Notes: generated from the sequence alone by a model not told the origin. A stretch of DNA of 18,975 nt from DATDPY01 sp964395765 (GCA_964395765.1 CAYNCU010000066.1:1-18975), one strand, 5' to 3'; positions 1-9,206 are shown, numbered from the stretch's first letter. A program made the numbers and translations.

Positions 1-270
1 CTACCCAGCATAACAATATAAATAAAGGGCCTCGCAACCGGGGTAATATCGGTATTTTAATCTTCAATGAATATCAGGCGCCAGGGTAACGGGTTATAGT
101 CATGTGAACGAATAATAAACCATAAAGTAAACAAAAAAATGTCGTTTAATATATGAATTAAAAAATAATGAATTTATACAACTTTAAGAAGCCTGAATAC
201 AATTCAAATCATTTCAAAAAGGTCAAATCCTGACTAAAATCATGGGTTGACTGATGATTTAGCTATAAAT

Positions 271-280
271 NNNNNNNNNN
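271..280. other. Assembly gap (10 N)
   Basis: Ten consecutive N, a conventional placeholder for joined contigs. The sequences on either side need not be truly adjacent or separated by exactly ten bases. Confidence 0.98.
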
Positions 281-299
281 TATATCGTTGCCGCCCTCA

Positions 300-316
300 C
301 AAATCACGATGATTTG
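300..316. repeat. 17-nt palindrome upstream of SNF2 gene
   Basis: caaatca, then cga, then tgatttg: a perfect 7-bp inverted repeat with a 3-nt centre, ending 18 nt before the ATG at 335. It could be an operator or a 5' leader hairpin. It could also be chance, or an artefact of the nearby contig end. Confidence 0.4.
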
Positions 317-334
317 CGGTTTGTATTTTTTTAA

Positions 335-3277
335 ATGAACGTTTCAACCCATAAGCCGTTCCAGATCGTTTACTCGATTTATCAGCACGAGTTCCTCGGC
401 TATTTGGTGGAATCTTTTGTTGTACAGAAAGACCATAATGGAAAACTTACCCTTCAGAACCAGAACATTTCCGCGGCCAACGCCGCTGAATTCGCTGCCG
501 GGCTGGACAATAATGATTACGAAATAATCAAGTTGACGGATACGATCAACCAGGATTATGTAGCCAGAAAATTCAGCCATTCAAAGGTCAATCCACAGGA
601 GTTCTTTTACAAGGTATATCTCTCGGACCATGCTGATAAAAATCTACAGGAAGACATTGGCAATTTCCTGGAAAACAAAAAGGCAGGGATATTCAGCCTG
701 CTGAAGGGAAAATTATTATTCGAAATGGGGAATGACGGGGAACCCACCTGGAAACAAATCGAGGTACTGACAAAAAATGCCAACGTAACATTCCATTTTA
801 CGAGGAATCCCGTGAACACGGAATACTTTCCTATCATTACGCTTGAGGGAAGGAAAGTTGAATTCCAGTTCCGCGGGGCTTACCTGCCTTGTAAATCCCC
901 GGCCTGGCTGATCCTTGACAATAAGCTATATTCCTTTACGGGTGATATTGACGGCAATAAACTGCAACCTTTTCTTGACAAGAAATCCATTCTCATTCCT
1001 AAAAAGCTGGAGGATACCTATTACCGTAAATTTGTCGGCCCCCTGGTAGCCTCCTTTGACGTGAAGGCTTCGGGATTCGAGATCAGGGACGAAGATATTA
1101 AATTGGTTCCACAGCTTTATTTTTCCGAAGTCCATGAAGCGCAAATGGTACTTTCCGGTAATAATGAACCAGAACCGGAAAATGAAGACCAACAGGAAGA
1201 TTCAATTCTCTTTCACCTTTGTTTTTCATACAACAGTTTCACTTTCCCCTCGGATTCATTTCCACCGGTTAGTGTTCATCTGACTGAAATATCGGGGAAT
1301 TATTGTTTTCACAGGGTTCACCGGGAAAATGATAGCGAAAAAAAATACATGAATCTTTTACGGAAAATGGGGTTGTCGCTGGTTGACGGAAAGGTCGTAC
1401 TTCAGAAACAACTAGCATTTTCCTGGCTTACGCAAAACAAGCAATCGCTGGAAGATATCGGATTCCGCATCGAGCAGTTGCAGAGTAAGGACAAGAAATT
1501 TTTCATCGGAAAAGCGAGTATCTCCATAGAGATCCGGGAAAATATTGACTGGTTCGATATTTATGCGATGATACGTTTCGGAGATTATGAAATACCCTTC
1601 AATGAACTTCGCCGTATCATTCTTCTCAAAGGCAATGAAATTACCCTGCCGAACGGGGAAATTGCCGTGATCCCCGAATCCTGGCTGATGGAATATTCCG
1701 AACTTTTTGCTTTTGTGGAAGACGGTAAAGGTAAAAATTCTCATACAGCATTCCATCTAAAAAAACATCACCTGGCGCTCGTCAAGGAACTTGAAAGCGG
1801 CAACCTGGCTAAGGTTTCTATGAGCAGGAAGCTCGAGCAATTAAGAAATTTTCAGGAAATTGAAGAGACCCCTGCCCCGGAACGTTTCAACGGGATTTTA
1901 CGCCCCTACCAGAAGGCCGGTTTTAACTGGCTTCACTTCCTCAACCGGTACCATTTCGGAGGATGTCTCGCCGATGATATGGGGCTTGGCAAAACCATTC
2001 AGACGCTTGCCCTCCTGCAGTCCCTGAAGGAACAGAAAGTCGAAGGCGCTTCCCTTCTGGTCATGCCAACTTCACTCATTTATAATTGGGAAATTGAAGC
2101 CGGGAAATTTACACCCGATCTTAAAGTGCTCGTCTATACAGGTACCAACCGGGAAAAGGATGTATCCAGGTTCGTTAATTACGACCTGGTACTGACTTCC
2201 TATGGCATTGTCAGACTGGACATCGACCTGCTGTCCGGCTTTTATTTCAACTATATCATCCTGGATGAATCGCAGTCGATAAAAAACCCGAATTCCAACA
2301 TTTCCAAATCGGTAAGAAAGTTGAATTCAAAATTCCGCTTGATCCTTACCGGAACGCCGCTGGAAAACAGCACCATGGATCTCTGGTCACAAATATCTTT
2401 TGTTAACCCCGGCTTACTGGGCACGCAGAATTTTTTCAGGAATGAATTCCTGTATGCCATTGAAAAGAAAAAGGATGAGGGAAAAACAAGGAAACTGAAT
2501 GCAATAATTAAACCTTTTATCCTGCGCCGGCATAAGTCGCAGGTAGCCCGCGAGCTACCGGAAAAAGTGGAGAGTCTAAAATACTGTTCCATGTCACCCG
2601 ACCAGGAAGAAAAGTATGAGGAAGCCAAATCATTTTACAGGAACAAGATCCTGGATACCATTGAAGCTTACGGGGTTAAAAAATCTCACTTCATTCTTCT
2701 CCAGGGGTTGACCAAACTCCGGCAGATCGCCAATCACCCGAAAATGGTGGATGAAAATTACGAAGGGGATTCCGGAAAACTCGAGGATATCATGATCATG
2801 ATTAATAATGCCGTCAGTGAGGATCATAAGATATTGATATTCAGCCAATTTGTTAAACATTTAAGCATCATCAGCAGCTACCTGAACGAAACCGGCGAGA
2901 AATTCGCGTACCTCGACGGATCCACCAAGGACAGGGAATCCCAGGTGAATCTTTTCCAGGAAGATGAAAGCGTAAGGATATTCCTTATCTCACTGAAGGC
3001 AGGCGGGCTGGGACTGAATCTCACCAAAGCAGACTATGTCTTTCTATTGGATCCATGGTGGAACCCGGCCGTGGAACAGCAGGCCATCGACCGTGCTCAC
3101 AGGATCGGGCAGGAAAACAAAGTCTTTACATATAAATTCATTACGAAGGACACGGTTGAAGAGAAAATTATTGCACTGCAAAACCATAAGATCAAACTGG
3201 CTACCGATCTCATCACAACCGATGAAAGTTTCTTTAAGGAACTTACGGCCGAAGATATCCGTTCGCTGCTGGATTAA
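335..3277 (+). CDS. SNF2-family DEAD/DEAH-type helicase/ATPase
   Basis: A 980-residue SNF2-like double-stranded DNA translocase, expected to act in the cytoplasm on DNA or protein-DNA complexes. The roughly 520-residue N-terminal part resembles the region that accompanies bacterial SNF2 proteins. The ATPase core follows. Motif I is DDMGLGKT at 547-554, motif II is DESQ at 644-647 (commonly DEAQ or DEAH), and motif III is LTGTPLEN from 671. The helicase C-terminal lobe has the LIFSQF segment, then GGLGLNLT, DPWWNPAVE and motif VI QAIDRAHRIGQ at 916-926. All motifs needed for ATP hydrolysis are present. The start is fixed by an in-frame TAA immediately upstream of the ATG. No Shine-Dalgarno sequence is visible, as is usual in Bacteroidota. 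The gene stands alone; the next gene converges on it. The family is certain; the cellular role (repair, transcription recycling or defence) cannot be told from sequence. Confidence 0.95.
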   Translation: MNVSTHKPFQIVYSIYQHEFLGYLVESFVVQKDHNGKLTLQNQNISAANAAEFAAGLDNNDYEIIKLTDTINQDYVARKFSHSKVNPQEFFYKVYLSDHADKNLQEDIGNFLENKKAGIFSLLKGKLLFEMGNDGEPTWKQIEVLTKNANVTFHFTRNPVNTEYFPIITLEGRKVEFQFRGAYLPCKSPAWLILDNKLYSFTGDIDGNKLQPFLDKKSILIPKKLEDTYYRKFVGPLVASFDVKASGFEIRDEDIKLVPQLYFSEVHEAQMVLSGNNEPEPENEDQQEDSILFHLCFSYNSFTFPSDSFPPVSVHLTEISGNYCFHRVHRENDSEKKYMNLLRKMGLSLVDGKVVLQKQLAFSWLTQNKQSLEDIGFRIEQLQSKDKKFFIGKASISIEIRENIDWFDIYAMIRFGDYEIPFNELRRIILLKGNEITLPNGEIAVIPESWLMEYSELFAFVEDGKGKNSHTAFHLKKHHLALVKELESGNLAKVSMSRKLEQLRNFQEIEETPAPERFNGILRPYQKAGFNWLHFLNRYHFGGCLADDMGLGKTIQTLALLQSLKEQKVEGASLLVMPTSLIYNWEIEAGKFTPDLKVLVYTGTNREKDVSRFVNYDLVLTSYGIVRLDIDLLSGFYFNYIILDESQSIKNPNSNISKSVRKLNSKFRLILTGTPLENSTMDLWSQISFVNPGLLGTQNFFRNEFLYAIEKKKDEGKTRKLNAIIKPFILRRHKSQVARELPEKVESLKYCSMSPDQEEKYEEAKSFYRNKILDTIEAYGVKKSHFILLQGLTKLRQIANHPKMVDENYEGDSGKLEDIMIMINNAVSEDHKILIFSQFVKHLSIISSYLNETGEKFAYLDGSTKDRESQVNLFQEDESVRIFLISLKAGGLGLNLTKADYVFLLDPWWNPAVEQQAIDRAHRIGQENKVFTYKFITKDTVEEKIIALQNHKIKLATDLITTDESFFKELTAEDIRSLLD

Positions 3278-3549
3278 CCTATAATTTTTTCCCGATCAAT
3301 ACCACCCAAAAGGCACCGGTCAATGGAAAAAATAACAATTGCATATCATCAGGCTCGTCCGTGGAAGACTGATGGGGAATACGTGAAAGCTATATTCCCA
3401 TTGTTACTATTCACTAACCAGCCCGGTTTTCATAAAAATTATCTTTAACATATTCCTCGGCGAGCTTTGCGTCTTTGCGAGAAATAAGTCTTCCCGTTTA
3501 TGAACTTTGCGAATTTGCCGCGGCAGTGGTACGGTCTGCGAGATACCTG
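3278..3549. other. Convergent intergenic region with ctttgcg repeat words
   Basis: 272 bases between the convergent SNF2 and PLP-enzyme genes, with no coding frame and no strong terminator seen. At 3461-3481 there is cgagctttgcgtctttgcga plus one g, and at 3503-3520 actttgcgaatttgccgc. The word ctttgcg therefore occurs three times. The same vocabulary forms the long inverted repeat at 5291-5383, so this is probably a degraded copy of that dispersed intergenic repeat. Confidence 0.55.
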
Positions 3550-4491
3550 TCATTCCTGAATTAAATCCCCGAATCGCTGGTTAAAGCCTGCGATTCCCTG
3601 CAGGCCGCCGGTGTGGATCACGAGTATCTTCTTATTATTTAACCTGCCTTTCCGGATCAGGTCGAATATTCCAAACATCATTTTGCCGGTATACACCGGG
3701 TCAAGAAGAATGTTATTTTCTTTTTTAAACCCGTTAATAAAATCTATCAATGGCGGGTTATATTTGGCATACCCGCCGAAATGATAATCCGTATTCAAAT
3801 CGTAATTTTCAAATATCCTTCCGGAATATTGTTGTGTCAGGGAATCAATACCTTTTTTTAAAAAGGATCCGTCTTTCAATACGGGGAAACCGAGAACATG
3901 ACATCTGCCATTGAGCCCTTCAAGCATTCCCGCCAGGCTTCCCCCGGTTCCGCAGGGAAGGCAAATCATATCGAAATCCTCAAGGATTTCGGATACCATT
4001 TCGGCGCAGCCTTTCATTCCATAAACATTTGAGCCCCCCTCAGGAATGGAATAAAATTCCCCGAACATATTCTTCAGGCTTTCACTGAATTCGGTATCCG
4101 ATCTTTCCGCATAGTCTTTCCTGGAAACGTAATGCAACGTCATCCCGCATCGGCTTGCCAACGATAAAGTTGGATTCAGTACGGAATAGGCTTCCCCCCT
4201 TATCACTCCGATGGTTCCAAAGCCGAAGAGCTTCCCGGCTGCTGCCACCGCGCATATATGGTTGGAATAAGCGCCGCCAAAGGTCAATAATTTATTATAA
4301 CCCTTCCGGCCGGCTTCTTTCAGGTTGTATTTCAGTTTCCTCCATTTATTTCCTGAAATGAATTCATGGATCCTGTCTTCCCGCTTGATAAATAATTCAA
4401 TTCCTCTTCCTGTTATTTCATTTACCTCAAGCGGGACAATTATTGCATTACCCGTATCAGGGTGTGATAATTTAAATTGATTTTCAGGCAT
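3550..4491 (-). CDS. PLP-dependent ACC deaminase / D-cysteine desulfhydrase family enzyme
   Basis: 313 residues, the usual length for the fold-type II PLP enzymes annotated as 1-aminocyclopropane-1-carboxylate deaminase or D-cysteine desulfhydrase. SGNKWRKLKYN places the PLP-binding lysine at K49. GGAYSNH at 72-78 is the substrate and cofactor-contacting Ser/Asn/His segment. IPEGGSN (149-155) and PCGTGGSLAG (179-188) match the glycine-rich phosphate-binding loop. The protein is cytoplasmic, with no signal peptide. Its ATG follows the TAG stop of the upstream DUF4328 gene by a single base, so the two are very probably co-transcribed and translationally coupled. Sequence alone does not separate deamination of ACC from desulfhydration of D-cysteine; many Bacteroidota homologues have unknown substrates. 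Family confidence is high, substrate confidence is low. Confidence 0.88.
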   Translation of the reverse strand: MPENQFKLSHPDTGNAIIVPLEVNEITGRGIELFIKREDRIHEFISGNKWRKLKYNLKEAGRKGYNKLLTFGGAYSNHICAVAAAGKLFGFGTIGVIRGEAYSVLNPTLSLASRCGMTLHYVSRKDYAERSDTEFSESLKNMFGEFYSIPEGGSNVYGMKGCAEMVSEILEDFDMICLPCGTGGSLAGMLEGLNGRCHVLGFPVLKDGSFLKKGIDSLTQQYSGRIFENYDLNTDYHFGGYAKYNPPLIDFINGFKKENNILLDPVYTGKMMFGIFDLIRKGRLNNKKILVIHTGGLQGIAGFNQRFGDLIQE

Positions 4492-4492
4492 T

Positions 4493-5155
4493 CTATGCAG
4501 CAGTCCTCAGGTATAATTGCTTTTCAATTTCATTGATTCTTTTTACTGCAGCGATGGCATACAGAGCAGCGGGGATATCAATTATATCTGAAAAAATAGA
4601 AATGCACGTCAGGGTCAGGCGATGATCCCGGGTAAGTGGCAATTTTAGCATGAGTAAATACACAAGGCTAGATAGAATTGAAAGAAGCCAGAAAATCCAC
4701 CAGGTAGCCAGGGCAGGGCTTTTAAGGTTTGTTCCGGAGCCGGGGGCAACTTGTTCAAGCGAAGTAACTGTTTTATGATAAGTTTCTTTTACAATGAAAT
4801 AAGGCAAAAATGCATTCACAAATGGGATGAGAAAAGAAAGCACGGTCCATAGCGGTTTATATCTTGTTTTTTCCAGTCCCAGCCGGTTTATATTGGAATA
4901 GGAACGGTGCAGCCAACCCCAGAAAGCCAGGCCGGAACAAAAAGACACAATGGTATAAAAAATACTGATCAGCAATTGGCGGATCTCGTTGTGTCTTTCT
5001 GCGTGAAGGCCGACGGTTTCGGACCGGAGGAGCCGGAGGATCAAGTTTAATTCCAATAAATCAAACATGACCATCACAATGTCAAAAACGATGATTATCC
5101 TTAATATCATTATTGCCTGCCCCGCCCGGAACTCATTATTCTTGATTAAAGGCAT
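4493..5155 (-). CDS. DUF4328 multi-pass membrane protein
   Basis: About 220 residues with roughly five to six hydrophobic segments. The central signature, F-W-G-W-L-H-R-S-Y-x-N-I-N-x-L-G followed by W-T-V-L-S-F-L-I-P-F-V-N and P-Y-F-I-V-K-E, matches the DUF4328 family (W..R.Y.N...LG, W...W.IP..N, P....kEi). Function is unknown; it should sit in the inner membrane. The open frame begins at a TTG at 5161, but the ATG six bases further in, at 5155, gives MPLIKNNEF and is preferred here. The stop lies one base before the ATG of the PLP-enzyme gene, so this is the first gene of a two-gene operon. No known DUF4328 role explains that pairing. Confidence 0.75.
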   Translation of the reverse strand: MPLIKNNEFRAGQAIMILRIIIVFDIVMVMFDLLELNLILRLLRSETVGLHAERHNEIRQLLISIFYTIVSFCSGLAFWGWLHRSYSNINRLGLEKTRYKPLWTVLSFLIPFVNAFLPYFIVKETYHKTVTSLEQVAPGSGTNLKSPALATWWIFWLLSILSSLVYLLMLKLPLTRDHRLTLTCISIFSDIIDIPAALYAIAAVKRINEIEKQLYLRTAA

Positions 5156-5161
5156 AATCAA

Positions 5162-5439
5162 TAAGGAATTTGTATGAAGGTAAGAAGATAAAGAAAAAGG
5201 CGCAAGTGCCGGATCTCACGCCAGGCGATTTCACGCAAACCACGGTTCTTGCGTGGCACGGTTGTCAAAAACGCGGAGAGATTTGAAATGTCACGCAAAG
5301 GCGCCAGGAGCGCAAAGGTTTATTTAATTATAATTCCATTAAAACTTTATAAATACCTTTGCGCTCCTGGCGCCTTTGCGTGATCTAAAATATATCCTGG
5401 CGTCCTTAGCGCCCTGGCGTGAAACCTCTCCGCGTGAAA
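5162..5439. other. Repeat-rich intergenic region
   Basis: Non-coding, between two reverse-strand genes, and densely filled with short related words (cacgcaaa, ggcgccagg, ctggcg, cgcggagag) in both orientations. It includes a 7-bp hairpin, cacgcaa (5232-5238) with ttgcgtg (5249-5255). It also has the major inverted repeat at 5291-5383, and cgcggagag at 5272-5280 is answered by ctctccgcg at 5426-5434. This matches the dispersed palindromic intergenic repeats common in Bacteroidota. The right end reaches the stop codon of the DUF2911 gene, so the structure may also stabilise or terminate its transcript. Confidence 0.75.
5291..5383. repeat. 29-bp perfect inverted repeat (long hairpin)
   Basis: The left arm, 5291-5319, begins tcacgcaaaggcgccaggag. 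The right arm, 5355-5383, ends cgcctttgcgtga. The arms are exact reverse complements over 29 bases and are separated by a 35-nt AT-rich loop. Each arm also has internal near-symmetry (cgcaaagg and ggcgcc words). A transcript crossing it on either strand would fold into a very stable stem. There is no T-tract, so it is not a classical terminator. Confidence 0.9.
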
Positions 5440-6579
5440 CTAATCCTGTTTGAGTTTATCCAGTTCTCCCTGGTAATACTTCAGGTTGGGTTTCTGATCA
5501 TCGGGAATATTCTTAATCGCAATCTCCCAATTCTTGATCGCATTTTTCTTATCGCCAAAAGCAGCATATCCACGGGCCAGCCCCACATAGGTCGTGAACA
5601 TATCGTCGGGGTGCTTTTTCCGGTTCATTTTGAAAACCTCCATGGCTTTGTCGTTTTTACCCGCAGTTAATAATGACCTGCCATACATATGTATTTCACC
5701 CACGGTGGCGGAGGGAAGGTTGATCGCTTTATCCATCAGGTCATCCGCTTCCTGGGTTTTACCCATGGCGGCCAGCACCATCGACTTCGTTTGCAGGGTC
5801 GTGAAATTTTCCTGTCCGACAAAGGCTCCTGAGATGGCATAGTCGGCCCACGTCATTGCTTCATCAAGATTAATTTTATGATTGACACAGAACCTGGCAG
5901 CCTGTGACCATGCCAGCCAGTTGAAGCCGGGTGAGTTTCTTAATTGTTCCCTGATCCGGGTGAGGTAGATCTGGTAGGGGTCGGCCACTTCGATTTTAAA
6001 GGGGATCTTCAGGCTTTCCCATTTCAAATAAGCCGTACAGGATCCCAGCTCGCGATCTTCAAATCCGTAGGTAAGCCATTCATTAAATTCACATTGGACC
6101 GGCGTCACAGGTACTCTTAGCTGATCTTCTGTGGAATCATAAAAAAAGCTTCCCCATGAGGTATAGTTTTTTGAAAATATTAATGTCCAGGGCCCGTCTT
6201 TTTCCGGGATAATATGAAAACCGTAGCTGCCCGCCGGCAGATCATTGCCATTAATTTTCACATCATGGGAAACATAAAAAACCGTGTTTTCATTCGCTCC
6301 GGCCCTCCACGGTGATTCTTTGGCGGTGCCGAAACCGAGGTTAGCCATACCCCAGGGAACAAGATCGCCCCAGATCTTACCTTTGCGGTCTTCCCCGTTG
6401 GGACCGGTCACATTGGGGCTGTTATAAGTGAATGTGGCTTCCACCAGTCCCATGTACTGGCTGACTACGCATTTTTGATTGTCGCCGGAGGGTGGCAAGG
6501 TAATCTGCTGTGCTTCCAGGAAAAAGGGGAGACAAAGTAGAATACCAAGCACCCGGGATTTGTTGTAGAATGTTTTCAT
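5440..6579 (-). CDS. Exported DUF2911 domain protein with C-terminal TPR repeats
   Basis: 379 residues from the chosen start. The N-terminus is MKTFYNKSRVLGILLCLPFF followed by LEAQ, a plausible signal peptide. A DUF2911 domain covers about residues 30-170, with its usual landmarks: a Y-N-S-P segment, K-I-W-G-x-L-V-P, WRAGANENT, LPAGSYGFH-I-P, W-T-L-I-F, and G-S-F-F-Y with D-x-L-R-V. TPR-like helical repeats fill about 225-375, where A-x-x-x-G-K-T-x-E-A-x-x-x-x-x-K-A and G-D-K-K-N-A-I-K-x-W-x-x-A-I units are visible. The protein is expected in the periplasm or at the cell surface; DUF2911 has no established activity. An upstream ATG at 6603 would add eight residues, MVKLKLTP; the inner start gives a more conventional signal peptide. 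It is separated by about 200 bases from the permease gene behind it and is probably a separate transcript. Confidence 0.85.
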   Translation of the reverse strand: MKTFYNKSRVLGILLCLPFFLEAQQITLPPSGDNQKCVVSQYMGLVEATFTYNSPNVTGPNGEDRKGKIWGDLVPWGMANLGFGTAKESPWRAGANENTVFYVSHDVKINGNDLPAGSYGFHIIPEKDGPWTLIFSKNYTSWGSFFYDSTEDQLRVPVTPVQCEFNEWLTYGFEDRELGSCTAYLKWESLKIPFKIEVADPYQIYLTRIREQLRNSPGFNWLAWSQAARFCVNHKINLDEAMTWADYAISGAFVGQENFTTLQTKSMVLAAMGKTQEADDLMDKAINLPSATVGEIHMYGRSLLTAGKNDKAMEVFKMNRKKHPDDMFTTYVGLARGYAAFGDKKNAIKNWEIAIKNIPDDQKPNLKYYQGELDKLKQD

Positions 6580-6735
6580 AGGTGTTAGTTTAAGTTTGAC
6601 CATGTTAAATTTCTGAATTTTAAATTCCCGTAACAGCCGGAATAACAGGAACGGGTAAAATCGTATATAAAAGCGAAAATTATGATTACCTGTAAATTTA
6701 AGTTAATATTAAATAACAGCGCTGAAAGTAAAAAT

Positions 6736-6752
6736 ACCCCGGAAAGGGGGAT
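6736..6752 (-). terminator. Possible weak terminator after the permease gene
   Basis: Read on the reverse strand, ccccctttccgggg is followed by tattttta, about 35 bases past the permease stop. The stem is only 4 bp plus flanking A/T pairs, so this is suggestive rather than convincing. Confidence 0.3.
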
Positions 6753-6785
6753 ATCATCATGGATGTGAATTCCCTCTTAAATTCC

Positions 6786-9167
6786 TTATTCGTATTTTAA
6801 AGCATCGGCAGGATTTTTTACCGCCGCTTGCCGGCTTTTCCAGGATACTGTAATTAGGGCAATCCCGGCAGCCACAAGGCCGGACAGCATAAATACCCAC
6901 CAGGATAAATTGGTCCGGTAAGCAAAATTTTCAAGCCAGTGATTCAATGCGATCAGCGAAACCGGCACCGCTATCAGTAAAGCCAGCGCGACTTTCTTCA
7001 CATAACCTTTTACAAGCATCGTCATTACTTCAAGGGTTCCTGCTCCGGCCACTTTGCGAATGCCAATTTCCTTTACCTTTCGATTCATGGCGAGAACCGT
7101 AAGGGCAAATAATCCGGCACAGGCAATCAGGATGGAAAGAAAAGAAAAAACAATAAGCATTTTTGAAAGATCCCTGTCGTTTTTATATAAATGCCGGACC
7201 TGGTTACTCACATATTTTATTTCCAGCGGGTATTCGGGCACAAATTTATTCCATACGGTTTTGATGTGGTCAGAGACTGAAGGAACCTGCGGGTCAAAAC
7301 GGACAATGATTTCATTCAAAAAGAAAGGATTCATCTGGTAAAACATGGGGCCGATGGCGGAATGTAGAGATTTGAAATTATAATCTTCCACCACCCCGAT
7401 AATCGGTCCGTGTTGCCCCCATACTTTGAACTCCTTTCCTAAAGGATTTTCGATTCCCATTGCTTTCACAGCGCTTTCATTCAGCATAAAAGCACAGGTT
7501 TTTTTATCCCAATCCAGTTGGTCGCCCGGGAAATCCCTGCTGAAGCTCCGGCCTTCAATTATTTTTACCCCTATTGTATGAAAATAATCGTAAGAAACCG
7601 ACTCCCAGCACATATGGAATTCCTTGTCATCCGGTTTACCCTCCCAACGTATATCTCCGGCATCGGTAATTACTGTTGCCAGGGAAGAGAATGAAAGGCT
7701 TGCATTCAGAATACCCGGATATTTTTTCAATTCATTAACAAACAATCCGAATTTTTCATTATAGATCCCTTCGCCTACATGCATATTTAATGGGATCGTG
7801 ATAAGTTGTTCTTTGGCATAACCGGTCTTGTGATTTTCCATGAACCGGACTTGTTTATGGACAAGAACAGCGGCGGCGATGAGTGAAATACACAGGGAAA
7901 ACTGAAAAACAACCAGTACCCCTGCCAGGCTGAATTTCCCGGGTTTGAATTGCCTATGCCGATTCAGTAATTTTACAGGACAGCGGGAAGTCAGCACAAG
8001 GGAAGGATATATTCCTGAAAGGAGAATCACGATTGCAGCCGATATAAAAAGGATTAAAATTATTTTTAAATCCGTTAAACTAATCTCGGGCAGGAAAGAA
8101 AAGACATTGGTCAGCCAGGCATCGTATAACATAAAAAAAAGAACGGACACCACAAGGCTCATTAAAATAAAAACAGCGGCTTCGGAGAAATACCCGAGGA
8201 ATATTGAAAATCGCGAAGCGCCGAATATTGATTTGATCCCCGTTACCGTGGATTCTTGCTCTGCCATGCCAAGATAAAGAAACAAAAAATTGGCAATAGA
8301 AATAAAAAGGGTCAGGACAGCGATAAGCGCCAGGATGTTCAGGTAATTTACATTCGCCTGGGGCCTCGATTCCCATAACAGTTTATTATCCACGTGGATT
8401 TCTTTCAACGGCTGGAATGAAAGTTTAATTTTACTGTTTGGAATAAATTTCGAAATGAAATCCCGGGCTTTCTCCCGTAAATTATCGATGGAAGAATTTT
8501 TCTTTAATAAAAGAAATGTATGTACGTCGCTACCATATTTCCAGGAAGGCTCTATCCAGACCTGGGTCAGATCGGAGATCGTCGATAAAGGCAGGACCAG
8601 GTCACCGGTGAAATTCGAATTGGTTTGAAAATCCCTGAAAACGCCGGTGACGATAAAATCATCGTCATCTCCTACCCGGAAGTTCTTGCCGAGGGGATCT
8701 TCGTTCCCGAAATATTTTTTTGAGGCACGTGCCGATAACACGATTGAATGGGGGGAATTCAGGCAGGTTTCCGGGTTCCCTTCACTAAGCGGAAAGGAAA
8801 AAAGTTTGAAAAAACCGGAATCGGCAAACAGGGCCGAGTTCTCGTTGAATTTCCTTTCAGCGGAATGGCAGGCGAGATAGCCATAATAAAAGCTAACCCT
8901 GACGGCAGTCTCAATTTCAGGAAAATCGGATGACAAAGCGTACGCCAGCGGGCCGTAGGTGGAGGTTTCACTGTTTTCACCGTCATCCTGAATAAGCTGG
9001 TAAATCCTGTCGGAGCCGGGGTTCCCCTTATCATAATTATATTCCTGATATATATAACAAAAAATAATTCCGGCCGCCACCAGCCCCAAGGCCATTCCCA
9101 GAATATTGATGAGACTTAGGTCAGGGTATTTTTTGAGCCTGCGAAAAATAATTATCAGCTTGGTCAT
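6786..9167 (-). CDS. ABC transporter permease, MacB/FtsX type (tandem periplasmic core domains)
   Basis: 793 residues with the duplicated layout typical of Bacteroidota FtsX-like permeases. There is one N-terminal membrane helix (about 18-41), then a first MacB-like periplasmic domain (about 45-265). Three helices follow at about 277-299, 325-348 and 368-390, and a fourth at about 415-437. A second periplasmic domain lies between about 440 and 665, and three more helices precede the C-terminus, which ends NPADALKYE, a recognisable family ending. The EIGIRKVAGA segment of the final FtsX domain is present. Such permeases normally pair with a MacB/LolD-type ATPase for lipoprotein, peptide or toxic-compound export, or for envelope signalling. 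No ATPase gene lies in this window, so its partner must be encoded elsewhere. The gene starts 39 bases after the ExbB-like gene, probably in one operon, and that operon is divergent from the histidine kinase and LytTR regulator. Confidence 0.92.
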   Translation of the reverse strand: MTKLIIIFRRLKKYPDLSLINILGMALGLVAAGIIFCYIYQEYNYDKGNPGSDRIYQLIQDDGENSETSTYGPLAYALSSDFPEIETAVRVSFYYGYLACHSAERKFNENSALFADSGFFKLFSFPLSEGNPETCLNSPHSIVLSARASKKYFGNEDPLGKNFRVGDDDDFIVTGVFRDFQTNSNFTGDLVLPLSTISDLTQVWIEPSWKYGSDVHTFLLLKKNSSIDNLREKARDFISKFIPNSKIKLSFQPLKEIHVDNKLLWESRPQANVNYLNILALIAVLTLFISIANFLFLYLGMAEQESTVTGIKSIFGASRFSIFLGYFSEAAVFILMSLVVSVLFFMLYDAWLTNVFSFLPEISLTDLKIILILFISAAIVILLSGIYPSLVLTSRCPVKLLNRHRQFKPGKFSLAGVLVVFQFSLCISLIAAAVLVHKQVRFMENHKTGYAKEQLITIPLNMHVGEGIYNEKFGLFVNELKKYPGILNASLSFSSLATVITDAGDIRWEGKPDDKEFHMCWESVSYDYFHTIGVKIIEGRSFSRDFPGDQLDWDKKTCAFMLNESAVKAMGIENPLGKEFKVWGQHGPIIGVVEDYNFKSLHSAIGPMFYQMNPFFLNEIIVRFDPQVPSVSDHIKTVWNKFVPEYPLEIKYVSNQVRHLYKNDRDLSKMLIVFSFLSILIACAGLFALTVLAMNRKVKEIGIRKVAGAGTLEVMTMLVKGYVKKVALALLIAVPVSLIALNHWLENFAYRTNLSWWVFMLSGLVAAGIALITVSWKSRQAAVKNPADALKYE

Positions 9168-9206
9168 AATCGTGCAGTAAAAAAATTCAGTATAGGCAGG
9201 AAAGGA

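Larger units (their letters stand above)
1..334. other. Non-coding left flank with scaffold gap
   Basis: AT-rich sequence with frequent stops in all frames and no credible reading frame on either strand. It contains the run of ten N at 271-280 and a 17-nt palindrome just before the SNF2 gene. Because the size of the gap is unknown, the promoter of the downstream gene may be partly missing. I see no RNA gene or recognisable promoter here. Confidence 0.7.

Noticed and set aside
3036..3284. 82-codon forward frame overlapping the end of the SNF2 gene
   Set aside because: It is an out-of-frame reading of the conserved helicase motifs, with Arg/Ser-rich shadow composition.
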